Assembly: GCA_947457975.1 (NCBI GenBank)
Contig: CANGYC010000014.1
Coordinates: 1-19,379, forward strand
Direction of reading: 5' to 3'
Length of the DNA stretch: 19,379 bases
Source of the DNA: Comamonadaceae bacterium
GTDB taxonomy: Bacteria > Pseudomonadota > Gammaproteobacteria > Burkholderiales > Burkholderiaceae_C
Shown: positions 8,110 to 15,685 of the stretch, piece after piece
Numbering within the stretch: the first letter of the stretch is position 1
Layout of the letters: every line of letters starts with the position of its first letter
Position numbers and translations under genes: made by a program
Notes under the pieces: generated by a model
What the model was told of the DNA's origin: nothing
Databases searched by the model: none
Seen by the model: the letters and a program-made list of their open reading frames with translations, nothing else

Positions 8110-8448
8110 ATGACCGACGACCGCACTCCATTGACACAACCAGACTTCCACCACGCGCCGGCCACCAGAACCCGCCATCGCGCCCTGAGTGAACCCGTGC
8201 TTCGTTCGGCCGAAGATGAGCTGGACATCCAAATGCACGACACCGGCGCCAGTTACACCGGCGTGGAAGGCTCGCGCCTCGGATACCGCGGTGCCAGCCA
8301 GCCGCCGTGGTGGACGCAGATCCAAAGCCAGGCCGGCCGTTATGTGAGCGAGCAGCCAGCAAAGGCCGCCCTCATGGCCCTGGGCGCGGGTGCCCTGGCC
8401 GCCTTGTTACTGGGCCGGCGCTTCGGTGGCCGACGCCATAGGAATTGA
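8110..8448 (+). CDS. Small protein with C-terminal membrane anchor, DUF883/YqjD-like tail
   Basis: This protein of 112 aa has a polar N-terminal part followed by a C-terminal hydrophobic stretch (about residues 83-101, AALMALGAGALAALLLGRR) and an Arg-rich end. Pro-Ala-Lys-Ala before a Gly/Ala-rich helix and a basic tail is what the C-terminus of YqjD/ElaB (DUF883) proteins looks like; these tie ribosomes or other partners to the inner membrane in stationary phase. The N-terminal part is not the usual DUF883 helix, so membership is uncertain. No strong ribosome binding site precedes the ATG; an internal start is possible. It is divergent from the catalase and followed 6 nt later by a proline-rich ORF. 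A stress role is only inference. Confidence 0.65.
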   Translation: MTDDRTPLTQPDFHHAPATRTRHRALSEPVLRSAEDELDIQMHDTGASYTGVEGSRLGYRGASQPPWWTQIQSQAGRYVSEQPAKAALMALGAGALAALLLGRRFGGRRHRN

Positions 8449-8454
8449 CCCATC

Positions 8455-8661
8455 ATGACCCCCTTGCCATGCTGTCCACCCCTGGGTTCGCACACCAACG
8501 CCCCATCGCCGACCGAGCCCCCGCCGTCGACCGTGCCCAGCCCCGAGGGCATGCCGCCGCCGATCGGCGATCCGGTGCCGGAGCCCACCTTGCCCATCCA
8601 TGAGCCCGGCGTGATACGCCCGCCGCAAGCGGCCCGGCGTGCGGGGCGATCATTGCACTGA
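8455..8661 (+). CDS. Small proline-rich protein of unknown function
   Basis: This ORF of 68 aa has repeated Pro-containing units such as EPPPSTVPSP, MPPPIGDPVP and EPTLPIHEPG. It has no membrane segment and no recognised domain, and is probably disordered. It begins 6 nt after the preceding stop; AGGA at about 8441 lies further upstream than ideal. Its last 12 bases overlap, tail to tail, the end of the minus-strand gene at 8650. Short Pro-rich proteins of this look occur in Burkholderiales, but high-GC DNA also produces such frames by chance, so reality is moderately likely only. Confidence 0.45.
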   Translation: MTPLPCCPPLGSHTNAPSPTEPPPSTVPSPEGMPPPIGDPVPEPTLPIHEPGVIRPPQAARRAGRSLH

Positions 8662-9591
8662 GCCCCTAGGGTCTAGACCCAGTTGCCTGCGCTTGAGCGC
8701 CAGATACTCTGCGCGGTCAAGCTCATGGAGCTGCCTGGCGTATTGCTCCGTTGCATCAAACCAGGCCAGCAGGCGACGCTCAAGTTGTGCAGGCGGCAGC
8801 TCCAGGGTATGAAGCAGCACCTCGATCGCCAGGAAGTAGCGCAGGGTGTTGCGTTCGATCACGCCCCGCATGCCCCGCACAGGCTGCAAGCTGCCCCCGG
8901 GACCAGGCTCCAGGCTAAAACCAATCTTCTCCTGCGCCCGCGTGCTCAGGTAGCCCTGCATGGCCAGGCGGGCCAGCAGGCCAAAACCATAGCTGTAACG
9001 AAAGCGCATGAAGCTCTGGCCCGAGGGCAGGGCGGTGGCTTCCAGGCGAATGCGGTACTCGCGCGAGCCCAAAGGCCCTTGCGCCGCCTCCAGCCGCACG
9101 GTCAGCAGCTCGCCCTTGAAGACCGAGGCTTCAAAATTCAAGCGCAGGTTCAACAGCTGGCCGCCCAGGCCCGACTTGTTGCTCAGCTGCACATCGAGCT
9201 GCCGGCCATCGGGAGCCACACGGCAGCGATGCGTGGTCTGGTGCAGCATCAGCACATCGCACCAGCGCTGAGGACTTGCCAAGGCCTGCACACGGTCCAG
9301 CGGTGCGTCCAGAACCGCCTCGACCACGCCTTCATCCGTGTCCCGGCCATGCTGCGATTGCAGCAGCAGGGGTCTGCCGAAAGCGCTGCGCGCCAGAGCC
9401 TGCGAAAGGTCCGCATGGCGCTGCCTCAATTCCTGGGCCAGGGGAGCCTGAGCGAGGGCCGTCTGCATTGCCAACAGCGTGGCCAACAGCGTGGCCAAAA
9501 GCGTGGCCAAGAGCAGGACAAGCTGCACGCCTACCCGGCGCCCGCGGCACCGGGCGCCGCCGCCCCCCAATCTGACCGGAGCGTGCTGCAT
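8650..9591 (-). CDS. Exported protein of unknown function
   Basis: This protein of 313 aa has a clear signal peptide: a basic stretch RCRGRR (15-19), a long hydrophobic core of Leu/Ala/Thr (21-42), and a likely signal peptidase I site after TALA (residue 47). The mature part has a motif around VLDAPLDRVQALASPQRWCDV that faintly recalls START/SRPBCC lipid-binding domains, then a beta-rich region (about 140-230) and a C-terminal helical part with LERRLLAWFDATEQYARQL. I cannot assign a family. I chose the ATG at 9591; one at 9633 is also possible, and neither has a good ribosome binding site. The frame continues upstream as antisense of glk, which I do not count. Part of the signal peptide is encoded by a 12-bp tandem repeat. 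Confidence 0.75.
   Translation of the reverse strand: MQHAPVRLGGGGARCRGRRVGVQLVLLLATLLATLLATLLAMQTALAQAPLAQELRQRHADLSQALARSAFGRPLLLQSQHGRDTDEGVVEAVLDAPLDRVQALASPQRWCDVLMLHQTTHRCRVAPDGRQLDVQLSNKSGLGGQLLNLRLNFEASVFKGELLTVRLEAAQGPLGSREYRIRLEATALPSGQSFMRFRYSYGFGLLARLAMQGYLSTRAQEKIGFSLEPGPGGSLQPVRGMRGVIERNTLRYFLAIEVLLHTLELPPAQLERRLLAWFDATEQYARQLHELDRAEYLALKRRQLGLDPRGSVQ
9469..9516. repeat. Four tandem copies of a 12-bp unit coding the signal-peptide core
   Basis: Consecutive 12-mers read TGCCAACAGCGT, GGCCAACAGCGT, GGCCAAAAGCGT and GGCCAAGAGCAG on the plus strand. On the coding (minus) strand they give Leu-Leu-Ala-Thr type units inside the signal peptide. Copy-number change would alter the hydrophobic core by four residues without breaking the frame. 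Confidence 0.85.
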
Positions 9592-9701
9592 GGTGTGCAG
9601 TGTCAAAGGCAAGGGCCAGTTCGCCAAGCACATGGGCACAAGTTCCAGCGCTGTCCTACACCCTGGCGGACCAGGCCGCTCGCGCAAGCCTGGAGGCCAA
9701 T

Positions 9702-9727
9702 GGCGCAAGCCAATAGCGCAAGCCAAT
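9702..9727. repeat. Tandem 13-bp repeat upstream of glk
   Basis: GGCGCAAGCCAAT (9702-9714) is followed directly by AGCGCAAGCCAAT (9715-9727), differing in one base. Partial copies flank them: GGCCAAT before (9695-9701) and AGCAC after. The repeat ends 20 bases before the glk start codon, in the divergent region shared with the exported-protein gene, so it may sit in a promoter or leader. Confidence 0.8.
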
Positions 9728-9747
9728 AGCACCCGTATCATGGGTTC

Positions 9748-10713
9748 ATGTTTCCACGCTTGCTCGGCGATGTAGGCGGCACCCATGCACGCTTTGGCTG
9801 GCAAGACCGGCCGGGTCAGGCCCCGACGCGCCTCATGACCCTGCACGACGACGAGCATGCAGGCCTGGCCGAGGCCATCGCCGCCTACCTGTCGGCACAG
9901 CAGCTGCCCCGGCCTAAGGCGGCGTGTATCGCCATCGCCAACCCCGTGACGGGTGACGAGGTGCGCATGACCAACCGCGCCTGGCATTTCTCCATAGCCG
10001 AGCTCGGCCGCCAACTGGGCGTGGAACGGCTGAAGGTGATCAACGACTTCAGTGCACTGGCCTGGTCCCTGCCCACCCTGGCAAGGCATGAACGGGTGCA
10101 GGTGGGTGGCCTGGCCACGGAGCCTAGCGGCGCCTGGCCGCTGGCGGTGATTGGCCCTGGCACAGGGCTGGGGGTGAGCGGCCTGCTGCCGCAGGCGGGC
10201 CGCTGGGTGGCTTTGGCGGGCGAGGGTGGGCATGTGAGCCTGGCGGCGCGCACCGACCTCGAATGGCGCCTGCTGAGCCGGCTGCGCCAGCGCCACGGCC
10301 ATGTATCGGCCGAGCGGGTGCTCAGTGGCCAGGGCCTGAGCGATCTGCACTGGGCCCTGAGTCTGGAGACGCAAGAGGCCCCCTTACCCCTGAGCGCCGC
10401 GCAGATCACGGCCGCAGCGCTGCAACAACAAGACCCCACTTGTCTGGCTTGCCTGGCACTCTTTAGCGGTTTCCTGGGTTCCGTCGCTGGAGACCTGGCC
10501 CTGACCCTGGGCGCCCGTGGCGGCGTTTACCTGGGAGGCGGTATCGTGCCCCGGCTGCTGGGCTGGTTCGAGGGCTCGCCCTTTCGGGCAAACTTCGAAG
10601 ACAAGGGCCGCTTTTCAAGCTACCTGCGGGACATCCCGGTGTGGGTGATCAAGGCCGGCGATGCCCCAGCCCTCAGGGGTGCAGCCCTGGCGCTGAACAT
10701 GGACGGAGGCTGA
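9748..10713 (+). CDS. glk: Glucokinase
   Basis: ATP-dependent glucokinase (321 aa) of the proteobacterial Glk family phosphorylates glucose to glucose-6-phosphate in the cytoplasm. The phosphate-binding motif GDVGGTHARF (7-16), the catalytic Asp in INDFSALAWS (D100), the second nucleotide motif GPGTGLG (136-142), GEGGH (158-162, sugar-binding Glu and His) and GGGIVPR near the C-terminus are all present and in order. Length is typical. The ATG at 9748 puts the first motif where it is normally found; the nearby ATG at 9740 is out of frame. The ribosome binding site is weak. The gene is divergent from the exported-protein gene and stands alone; its stop lies 14 nt from the end of the convergent universal stress gene. 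Confidence 0.95.
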   Translation: MFPRLLGDVGGTHARFGWQDRPGQAPTRLMTLHDDEHAGLAEAIAAYLSAQQLPRPKAACIAIANPVTGDEVRMTNRAWHFSIAELGRQLGVERLKVINDFSALAWSLPTLARHERVQVGGLATEPSGAWPLAVIGPGTGLGVSGLLPQAGRWVALAGEGGHVSLAARTDLEWRLLSRLRQRHGHVSAERVLSGQGLSDLHWALSLETQEAPLPLSAAQITAAALQQQDPTCLACLALFSGFLGSVAGDLALTLGARGGVYLGGGIVPRLLGWFEGSPFRANFEDKGRFSSYLRDIPVWVIKAGDAPALRGAALALNMDGG

Positions 10714-10727
10714 GCGCCCGCGGCGGG

Positions 10728-11150
10728 CTACTTGACCAGCAGCACGGGCACCAGGGCGTCGCTGAGCACGCGCTGGGCCACACTGCCCATCACGGCCGAG
10801 CCCAGCAGGCCATGGCCATGCGTGCCCATCACCACCATGTGGGCCCGCTCCTTCGCAATGGCCTTGAGGATTTCCGCGGCCGGGGAGCCCACCACCGAGC
10901 GACAGGTGTAATGCACCGGATGGCGCTTGAGGAAGCGCTCGATCGGCTCGAGCACGCGCCGGGACTCATCCTGGTGGTAATCGTTCACGACACCCGAACC
11001 CAGCATGCGCTTGACGCGCGGCGGCACGGGCGGCTGCACATTGAGCACCACCAGCTCGTCCTCGGGTCCACACAATGTTTCGTGTGTCATGAGAAAAGCC
11101 AGGGCCTTCTTGGTGAATGCGCTGCCATCGGCGGGGAAGATGATTTTCAT
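10728..11150 (-). CDS. Universal stress protein (UspA family)
   Basis: This is a single-domain UspA protein of 140 aa. The ATP-binding signature G-x2-G-x9-G-S is intact: G109, G112, G122, S123 in GTHGHGLLGSAVMGS. The N-terminus MKIIFPADGSAFTKKAL is typical of the fold. Such proteins bind ATP or AMP and support survival under starvation, low oxygen or oxidative stress; the specific role is not known. A longer frame to 11219 exists, but it would overlap the upstream USP gene, so I use the ATG at 11150, preceded by purine-rich AGAAAGAACAAGA. It follows the next USP gene by 28 nt on the same strand and is probably co-transcribed from the promoter near 11740. Confidence 0.93.
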   Translation of the reverse strand: MKIIFPADGSAFTKKALAFLMTHETLCGPEDELVVLNVQPPVPPRVKRMLGSGVVNDYHQDESRRVLEPIERFLKRHPVHYTCRSVVGSPAAEILKAIAKERAHMVVMGTHGHGLLGSAVMGSVAQRVLSDALVPVLLVK

Positions 11151-11178
11151 TCTTGTTCTTTCTGAAAAGGGGCCGACG

Positions 11179-11679
11179 TCAGACGCCGGCCAGCTGCGGT
11201 TCATGGCGTGAGCTGCCATGGGCCTGGTCCGACTCGGGGGCGCGGATGAGCAAGACCGGAATGGGTGTCAGGCGGATGATCTGCTCTGCACCGCTGCCCA
11301 TCAGCACACGGCTGATGCCTCGCCTGCCATGCGTGCCCAACACAATCAAGTCGGCCTTGTAGGCCTCGGCTTCCTTGAGCACGGCATCGGCCAGGCGCTG
11401 GCCATGGGCCTCCACCAGGCGCTCATCGGCCACAACGCCCGCAGCCTTGGCCACCGCCAGGGCATCGCCCAGTATTTTTTGGCCGTTGTCATGCAAGACC
11501 TTGGCCAAGTCCCCCGGATAAGCACCGTAGGGGTCATAGGCAATCACCTGGGCCAGCTCCTCGATCACATGAATGATGCGCACCGAGCCGCCGGACTCGC
11601 GGGCCATCTGCAGGCCCGCCACCAAGGCCTGGGTGGCGGTGTCGCTGCCGTCGATCGGCACCAGGATTCTTTTGTACAT
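11179..11679 (-). CDS. Universal stress protein (UspA family)
   Basis: This is a UspA domain protein of 166 aa, starting MYKRILVPIDGS, with an intact nucleotide-binding signature G-x2-G-x9-G-S at G115, G118, G128, S129 (GTHGRRGISRVLMGS). A polar tail of about 20 residues follows the domain. A strong ribosome binding site GGAGGA sits 4-5 nt before the ATG. The gene is first in a two-gene USP operon with the one ending at 10728. A palindromic TTGA-N6-TCAA site is centred 66 nt upstream of the start, matching recognition by an FNR/ANR/Dnr-like regulator, so induction at low oxygen is a reasonable inference. Confidence 0.95.
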   Translation of the reverse strand: MYKRILVPIDGSDTATQALVAGLQMARESGGSVRIIHVIEELAQVIAYDPYGAYPGDLAKVLHDNGQKILGDALAVAKAAGVVADERLVEAHGQRLADAVLKEAEAYKADLIVLGTHGRRGISRVLMGSGAEQIIRLTPIPVLLIRAPESDQAHGSSRHEPQLAGV

Positions 11680-11738
11680 ATCGTCCTCCTCGCTTGGGGT
11701 TGTTCGTTTCAGTGTGTACCGGGCGCAGGTCCGCAGAC

Positions 11739-11752
11739 TTGACGCAGGTCAA
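11739..11752 (-). promoter_or_regulatory. FNR/ANR/Dnr-type binding site before the USP operon
   Basis: TTGACGCAGGTCAA is an exact TTGA-N6-TCAA palindrome (TTGAC-N4-GTCAA), the shape bound by CRP/FNR-family oxygen or nitric oxide regulators. It is centred 66 nt upstream of the USP ATG at 11679. If it acts from about -41.5, the -10 element would fall near 11711-11719, where the minus strand reads TACACACT. This is inferred from sequence only. Confidence 0.6.
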
Positions 11753-11800
11753 GCCCGGTTCAATCGACGGCCCATGAGCAGGGCAGATGGTCCTGGCCAT

Positions 11801-12226
11801 TCATTGGATGGTGACCTTGTGCGTGTCATCCTGCTTGAGCTTGGGCAGATGCAGGGCGAGCACGCCCTTGTCATAGCGGGCATCGACCTTGGCCTCGTCG
11901 ATGTCCTGCGCCAGCGAGAAACTCCGTGAGACGCTGCCTTCGTAGCGTTCGCTGCGCAGCACGCGGTCGCTGCTCTTGTGCGTTTTTTCGCGTTTGACCT
12001 CGGCATCGATCTGCACCACGTTGCCGTGAATGCGCACGTGGATGTCTTCTTTGGCGACGCCCGGCAGATCGGCCTTGACCTCATAGGCCTCGGGCGTCTC
12101 GGCGATGTCCAGGCGCATGCGCAGGGGTGAGGTGTCGATCTCGCCGCTGAGCGGCGAGAGAAAGCGCCTGAATGCCGATTCAATGGTGTCCCCGAAGCCG
12201 GGGTCGGTGATGCGAAGCTGGGTCAT
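11801..12226 (-). CDS. Small heat shock protein, Hsp20/alpha-crystallin family
   Basis: This small chaperone (141 aa) forms oligomers that hold unfolding proteins. The alpha-crystallin domain runs from about residue 40 to 132, with AYEVKADLPGVAKEDIHVRI at its front and the hallmark GVLALHLPK near its end. A C-terminal V-T-I (138-140) can serve as the I/V-x-I/V docking motif. I chose the ATG at 12226 (MTQLRITDPGF) because GAGGAG lies 6-7 nt before it; the frame extends further to 12280 without such a signal. Neighbours are two universal stress proteins downstream and a DksA-like gene upstream. I saw no sigma-32 type promoter in the 158 bases before it. Confidence 0.93.
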   Translation of the reverse strand: MTQLRITDPGFGDTIESAFRRFLSPLSGEIDTSPLRMRLDIAETPEAYEVKADLPGVAKEDIHVRIHGNVVQIDAEVKREKTHKSSDRVLRSERYEGSVSRSFSLAQDIDEAKVDARYDKGVLALHLPKLKQDDTHKVTIQ

Positions 12227-12384
12227 GTGTTCTCCTCGTGGGTGAGCCAAGGCAGGGCCGCGTGTTCGGGCCCCGTGCAAACCACTCTAAGGCAGCGCCG
12301 CGTGCGCGCTGGCTCATCACTTACGTCTGCTTACCGCTCTTGCCGCCACCTACATGCGCGGCAGCAAGGAGGCATTCGAGGCAC

Positions 12385-12747
12385 TCAGTGGCCCTGGCCT
12401 TCATGGCGCTGCTGGCAGGCCATGCAATATTCCACCTCGGGCAAGGCCAGCAGGCGCCGCAGGTCTATCTCGCCACCACAGTCCAGACAGGTTCCGAATC
12501 GGCCTGCGCCCAAGCGCTGGCGTGCCGCTGCCACCTGCGCCAGGTTCGCCTCCAGCCGGTCGGCTTGTTGCTCATCCACCGCCGCCTCGTTCACACGCAG
12601 GGCCAGGTCTTTGAAGTCGCTCACGTCCTGGTTCTGCGCGGGTTCGTCGTCGGCGCTGAGCGCCTGCAGGGCCCGGCGCAGTTCGGCATCACGGCGCAGC
12701 AGCAACTCGGCGAAATCCGCCGACATCGGGGTCTCGAAGGTGTCCAT
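12385..12747 (-). CDS. DksA/TraR-family C4 zinc-finger protein
   Basis: This protein of 120 aa has a helical N-terminal part and a C-terminal four-Cys zinc finger: C87, C90, C108, C111 in the CLDC...CMAC arrangement of DksA/TraR proteins. These enter the RNA polymerase secondary channel and alter initiation, often together with ppGpp. A DFKDLA segment (44-49) matches the D-x-x-D-x-A coiled-coil tip motif needed for DksA activity, so it may act on polymerase. At 120 aa it is between TraR (about 70) and DksA (about 150), so it is probably a paralogue and not the main DksA. I chose the ATG at 12747, with GGAAAG upstream, over the longer frame to 12885. A TTGA-N6-GCAA element is centred 66 nt upstream. 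Confidence 0.88.
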   Translation of the reverse strand: MDTFETPMSADFAELLLRRDAELRRALQALSADDEPAQNQDVSDFKDLALRVNEAAVDEQQADRLEANLAQVAAARQRLGAGRFGTCLDCGGEIDLRRLLALPEVEYCMACQQRHEGQGH

Positions 12748-12806
12748 GTCGCTCTTTCCAGGGTGGGGTAGAGGGCTCATTCTGGGCACGCCGAAGCGCC
12801 CGCGCC

Positions 12807-12820
12807 TTGACCTGGCGCAA
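12807..12820. promoter_or_regulatory. Imperfect FNR/ANR-type site between divergent genes
   Basis: TTGACCTGGCGCAA matches TTGA-N6-TCAA except for one base in the second half-site. It shares TTGACCTG and a following GTCTGC with the minus strand of the site at 11739-11752. It is centred 66 nt before the DksA-like start (same distance as at the USP operon) and 74 nt before the synthetase start. Elements at the -10 position expected for activation are CAGAAT on the minus strand (12784-12779) and TAAGCT on the plus strand (12843-12848). It could serve either or both genes. Confidence 0.45.
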
Positions 12821-12887
12821 GTCTGCAGGCCCAGGGCCGGCCTAAGCTGGCCCACCGCTGATTCGGCGGGTCTGACCTGGCTCATCC

Positions 12888-15581
12888 ATGACCATCCGAC
12901 ACCTGGACCAGTTGTTCCAACCCTCTTCCATTGCCGTCTTCGGTGCCTCCGACCGGCCTGGCAGCTTGGGCGGTATCGTGCTGCGCAACCTCAGGCAAGC
13001 CGGTTTCAGCGGGCCGATCTGGGCGGTCAACCCCCGGCACGCCAGCGTGATGGGCGAGCGGTCCTGGCCGAATGTGGCGGCCCTGCCCGCGGCCCCTAGC
13101 CTGGCCGTGGTGTGCACGCCTGCGGACACAGTGCCGGGCCTCATTGCCGAGTTGGGACAGCGCGGCACGCATGCGGCCATCGTGATCACCGCTGGGCTCA
13201 AGCAGACACCGCCCGGCCGGGACCGCAGCCTGGAGCAAGCCATGCTGGATGCGGCCCGGCCGCACCTGCTGCGCATCCTCGGGCCCAACTGCATCGGGGC
13301 CCTGGTGCCGGGCGTGGCGCTCAATGCCAGCTTTGCTCCGGCCCAGGGGCTCAAGGGATCGCTGGCTTTTGTCACACAGTCGGGTGCGCTCGCCACGGCC
13401 ATGCTGGACTGGGCCAACGAGCGCGGTATCGGCTTTTCACACTTCGTCTCCCTGGGTGACAGCGCCGACGTGGACTTCGGCGACATGCTGGACTACCTGG
13501 GCTCCGATCCCGGCACACGCGCTATCTTGCTGTACGTTGAATCGATCCGGCAAGCGCGCAAGTTCATGTCGGCGGCCCGAGCGGCGGCGCGCAACAAGCC
13601 GGTGATCTTGGTCAAGGCCGGTCGCGCCCCTGAAGGCGCCAAGGCCGCCGCCTCCCACACCGGTGCACTTTCCGGGTCTGATGTGGTGTTTGATGCCGCC
13701 ATCCAGCGCGCCGGCCTGCTGAGGGTGGACACCCTGGAGGCGCTGTTCGATGCGGCCGAGACACTGTCGCACCTGCATGCCGGATGGCGCCACCATGTGG
13801 GCTCCGATGGCGGGCGGCTGGTGATCCTCACCAACGGCGGTGGCGCGGGGGTGCTGGCGGCCGACGCCCTCTCGCTGGCCGGCGGACGCCTGGCCACGCT
13901 GGAAGCGCCCACGCTGGCTGCTTTGCAGGCCTGCCTGCCCGCCACGTGGTCACAGGGCAACCCGGTGGACATCATTGGTGATGCCCCTGTGGAACGCTAC
14001 CAGGCGGCGCTGCGCATCCTGCTGGCCGCCCCCGAGGTGGACGGGGTGCTCTTCATCCATGCGCCAACGGCCATCGTGCCGGCGGGCCAAATTGCCGCAG
14101 CCTGCCTGCCTTTGATGCAGTCTGCGCGCAAGCCCGTGCTGCTGAGTTGGCTGGGCGGCTTGGCTGTGGCGAAGGCTCGCGATGCCACGCGAACTGCGGC
14201 CCTGCCGAGTTACTTCACGCCCGAGCGCGCGGTCGACGCGTGGATGCAAATGGTGCACTACGAAAGTCACCAGGAGGCCCTGCGCCAGCTGGTGCCAGCC
14301 CACCGTCCAGACATCGCACCCGACCGCCGCGCCATTGAGGCCCTGCTGGCCCAGGCTAGGCAGGAGGGCAGGGCATGGCTGGGGGACGCAAGCACCCAGG
14401 CGCTGCTGGCCGCTTACGGTATTCCCACAGTACCCACCGAGCGCACTGCCGACCTGGCCCAGGCGCTGGCGTCGGCCGAGCGCATGGGCTACCCCGTGGC
14501 GCTCAAAATCATTTCGCCCCAGGTGGTGCACAAGAGCGATGTAGGCGGTGTCGCGCTGGACCTGAAAAACGCCGAGGAGCTGCAGGGCGCGGCCAGGCGC
14601 ATGACGCAGCAGCTCAAGGCACTGCGGCCCGAGGCACAGTTTGCGGGCTTCACGGTGCAGGCCATGGTGGCGCGTCCAGGTGCCCATGAGCTCATCCTGG
14701 GCCTGAACACCGACCCGGTTTTTGGCCCGGTGCTCTTATTGGGGGAGGGCGGGGTGAATGTGGAGCTGAGCAGCCACCATGCGGTGGCCCTGCCTCCTTT
14801 GAACGAAGACCTGGCCCGTGACCTGGTCAAGCGCAGTGGCCTGGCCCGCCTGCTGGCCGGCTACCGGGGGCGTGCTGCCGTGGACGAGGAGGCCTTGCAT
14901 GGCAGCCTGCTTCGCCTGGCGCAACTGGCGGCCGACCTGCCCGAGGTGGTGGAACTGGACATCAATCCGCTGCTGGTCGATGAGGGCGGCGTGCTGGCGC
15001 TTGATGCACGAGCCCGTCTGGCCCCGCCTGAGGCGCCAACGGCCCACCTGGCCATACGCCCCTATCCGGCCGAGCTGGAAGAGCGCATTGACACCAACAC
15101 GGGCCCGCTCCTGCTGCGCCCCATCCGACCTGAAGATGGGGAGCGTCTTGCACAGTTCTATGCGCTTGCCAGTCCGTCTGACATGCGGCTTCGTTTTTTT
15201 GCAGCTCGCCGGGAAGTGCCGCGCTCGGAACTGGCACGGTACAGCCAGATCGATTACGACCGAGAGATGACCTTCATCGCCTTGCCTGCCGAAGGGCGCG
15301 ATGCGCCCATGCTGGGCGAAGTGCGCGGTTTGTGCGACCCGGACAACCTGCGGGCTGAATTTGCCATTCAGGTCGCAGGTCCACAGCAGGGCAGGGGACT
15401 GGGCCGCCTGCTGCTGAGCAAGCTTATTGCCTACCTGCGCTCTCGTGGCACTGGCGAAGTGGTCGGCGAGTGCCTGGCGGAAAACGTGCGACTTGAAGCG
15501 CTGGCTCGCCACATGGGATTTACGATCTCGCCGTCCACCGAAGACGGCATCGTTCTGCTGCGTCTGGACCTCAAAGGCTGA
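12888..15581 (+). CDS. ADP-forming acetate/acyl-CoA synthetase fused to a GNAT acetyltransferase (Pat-like)
   Basis: This three-part protein of 897 aa has a CoA-binding and ligase part (about 1-450, with FGASDRPGSLGG and GPNCIGALVPG), an ATP-grasp part (about 475-715, with HKSDVGG and ELDINPLLVD) and a C-terminal GNAT domain (about 740-897). The latter has the acetyl-CoA loop Q834-G-R-G-L-G839. The phosphohistidine of ADP-forming acetyl-CoA synthetases is kept: H257 in ASHTGALSGSD; a second conserved His is H548. In the Salmonella/E. coli Pat/PatZ lysine acetyltransferases the synthetase half has lost this His, so here both halves may work: acyl-CoA plus ADP to acid plus ATP, and protein acetylation. 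The gene is divergent from the DksA-like gene and shares its FNR-type site. The substrate cannot be read from sequence. Confidence 0.93.
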   Translation: MTIRHLDQLFQPSSIAVFGASDRPGSLGGIVLRNLRQAGFSGPIWAVNPRHASVMGERSWPNVAALPAAPSLAVVCTPADTVPGLIAELGQRGTHAAIVITAGLKQTPPGRDRSLEQAMLDAARPHLLRILGPNCIGALVPGVALNASFAPAQGLKGSLAFVTQSGALATAMLDWANERGIGFSHFVSLGDSADVDFGDMLDYLGSDPGTRAILLYVESIRQARKFMSAARAAARNKPVILVKAGRAPEGAKAAASHTGALSGSDVVFDAAIQRAGLLRVDTLEALFDAAETLSHLHAGWRHHVGSDGGRLVILTNGGGAGVLAADALSLAGGRLATLEAPTLAALQACLPATWSQGNPVDIIGDAPVERYQAALRILLAAPEVDGVLFIHAPTAIVPAGQIAAACLPLMQSARKPVLLSWLGGLAVAKARDATRTAALPSYFTPERAVDAWMQMVHYESHQEALRQLVPAHRPDIAPDRRAIEALLAQARQEGRAWLGDASTQALLAAYGIPTVPTERTADLAQALASAERMGYPVALKIISPQVVHKSDVGGVALDLKNAEELQGAARRMTQQLKALRPEAQFAGFTVQAMVARPGAHELILGLNTDPVFGPVLLLGEGGVNVELSSHHAVALPPLNEDLARDLVKRSGLARLLAGYRGRAAVDEEALHGSLLRLAQLAADLPEVVELDINPLLVDEGGVLALDARARLAPPEAPTAHLAIRPYPAELEERIDTNTGPLLLRPIRPEDGERLAQFYALASPSDMRLRFFAARREVPRSELARYSQIDYDREMTFIALPAEGRDAPMLGEVRGLCDPDNLRAEFAIQVAGPQQGRGLGRLLLSKLIAYLRSRGTGEVVGECLAENVRLEALARHMGFTISPSTEDGIVLLRLDLKG

Positions 15582-15685
15582 TTTGCAGGCTTGTCCGACA
15601 ACGCGGCTCTTTCCTGTCCGACGAGCAGGCCCAGGGCCACACCAGGAAGATGGGGTAAACCGCCCCATGAATCAAAAAGCCCGGC

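Noticed and set aside
8669..8680. Perfect palindrome GGGTCTAGACCC
   Set aside because: It is inside the 3' end of the exported-protein gene, without a T-tract or neighbouring copies; probably codon-driven.
9592..10374. N-terminal extension of the exported protein running antisense to glk
   Set aside because: The extension lies opposite glucokinase and would bury the clear signal peptide inside the chain.
15650..15668. Hairpin ATGGGG...CCCCAT before the DUF2892-like gene
   Set aside because: It has a 6-bp stem but no T-run, and does not clearly cover a ribosome binding site; too weak to call a terminator or control element.
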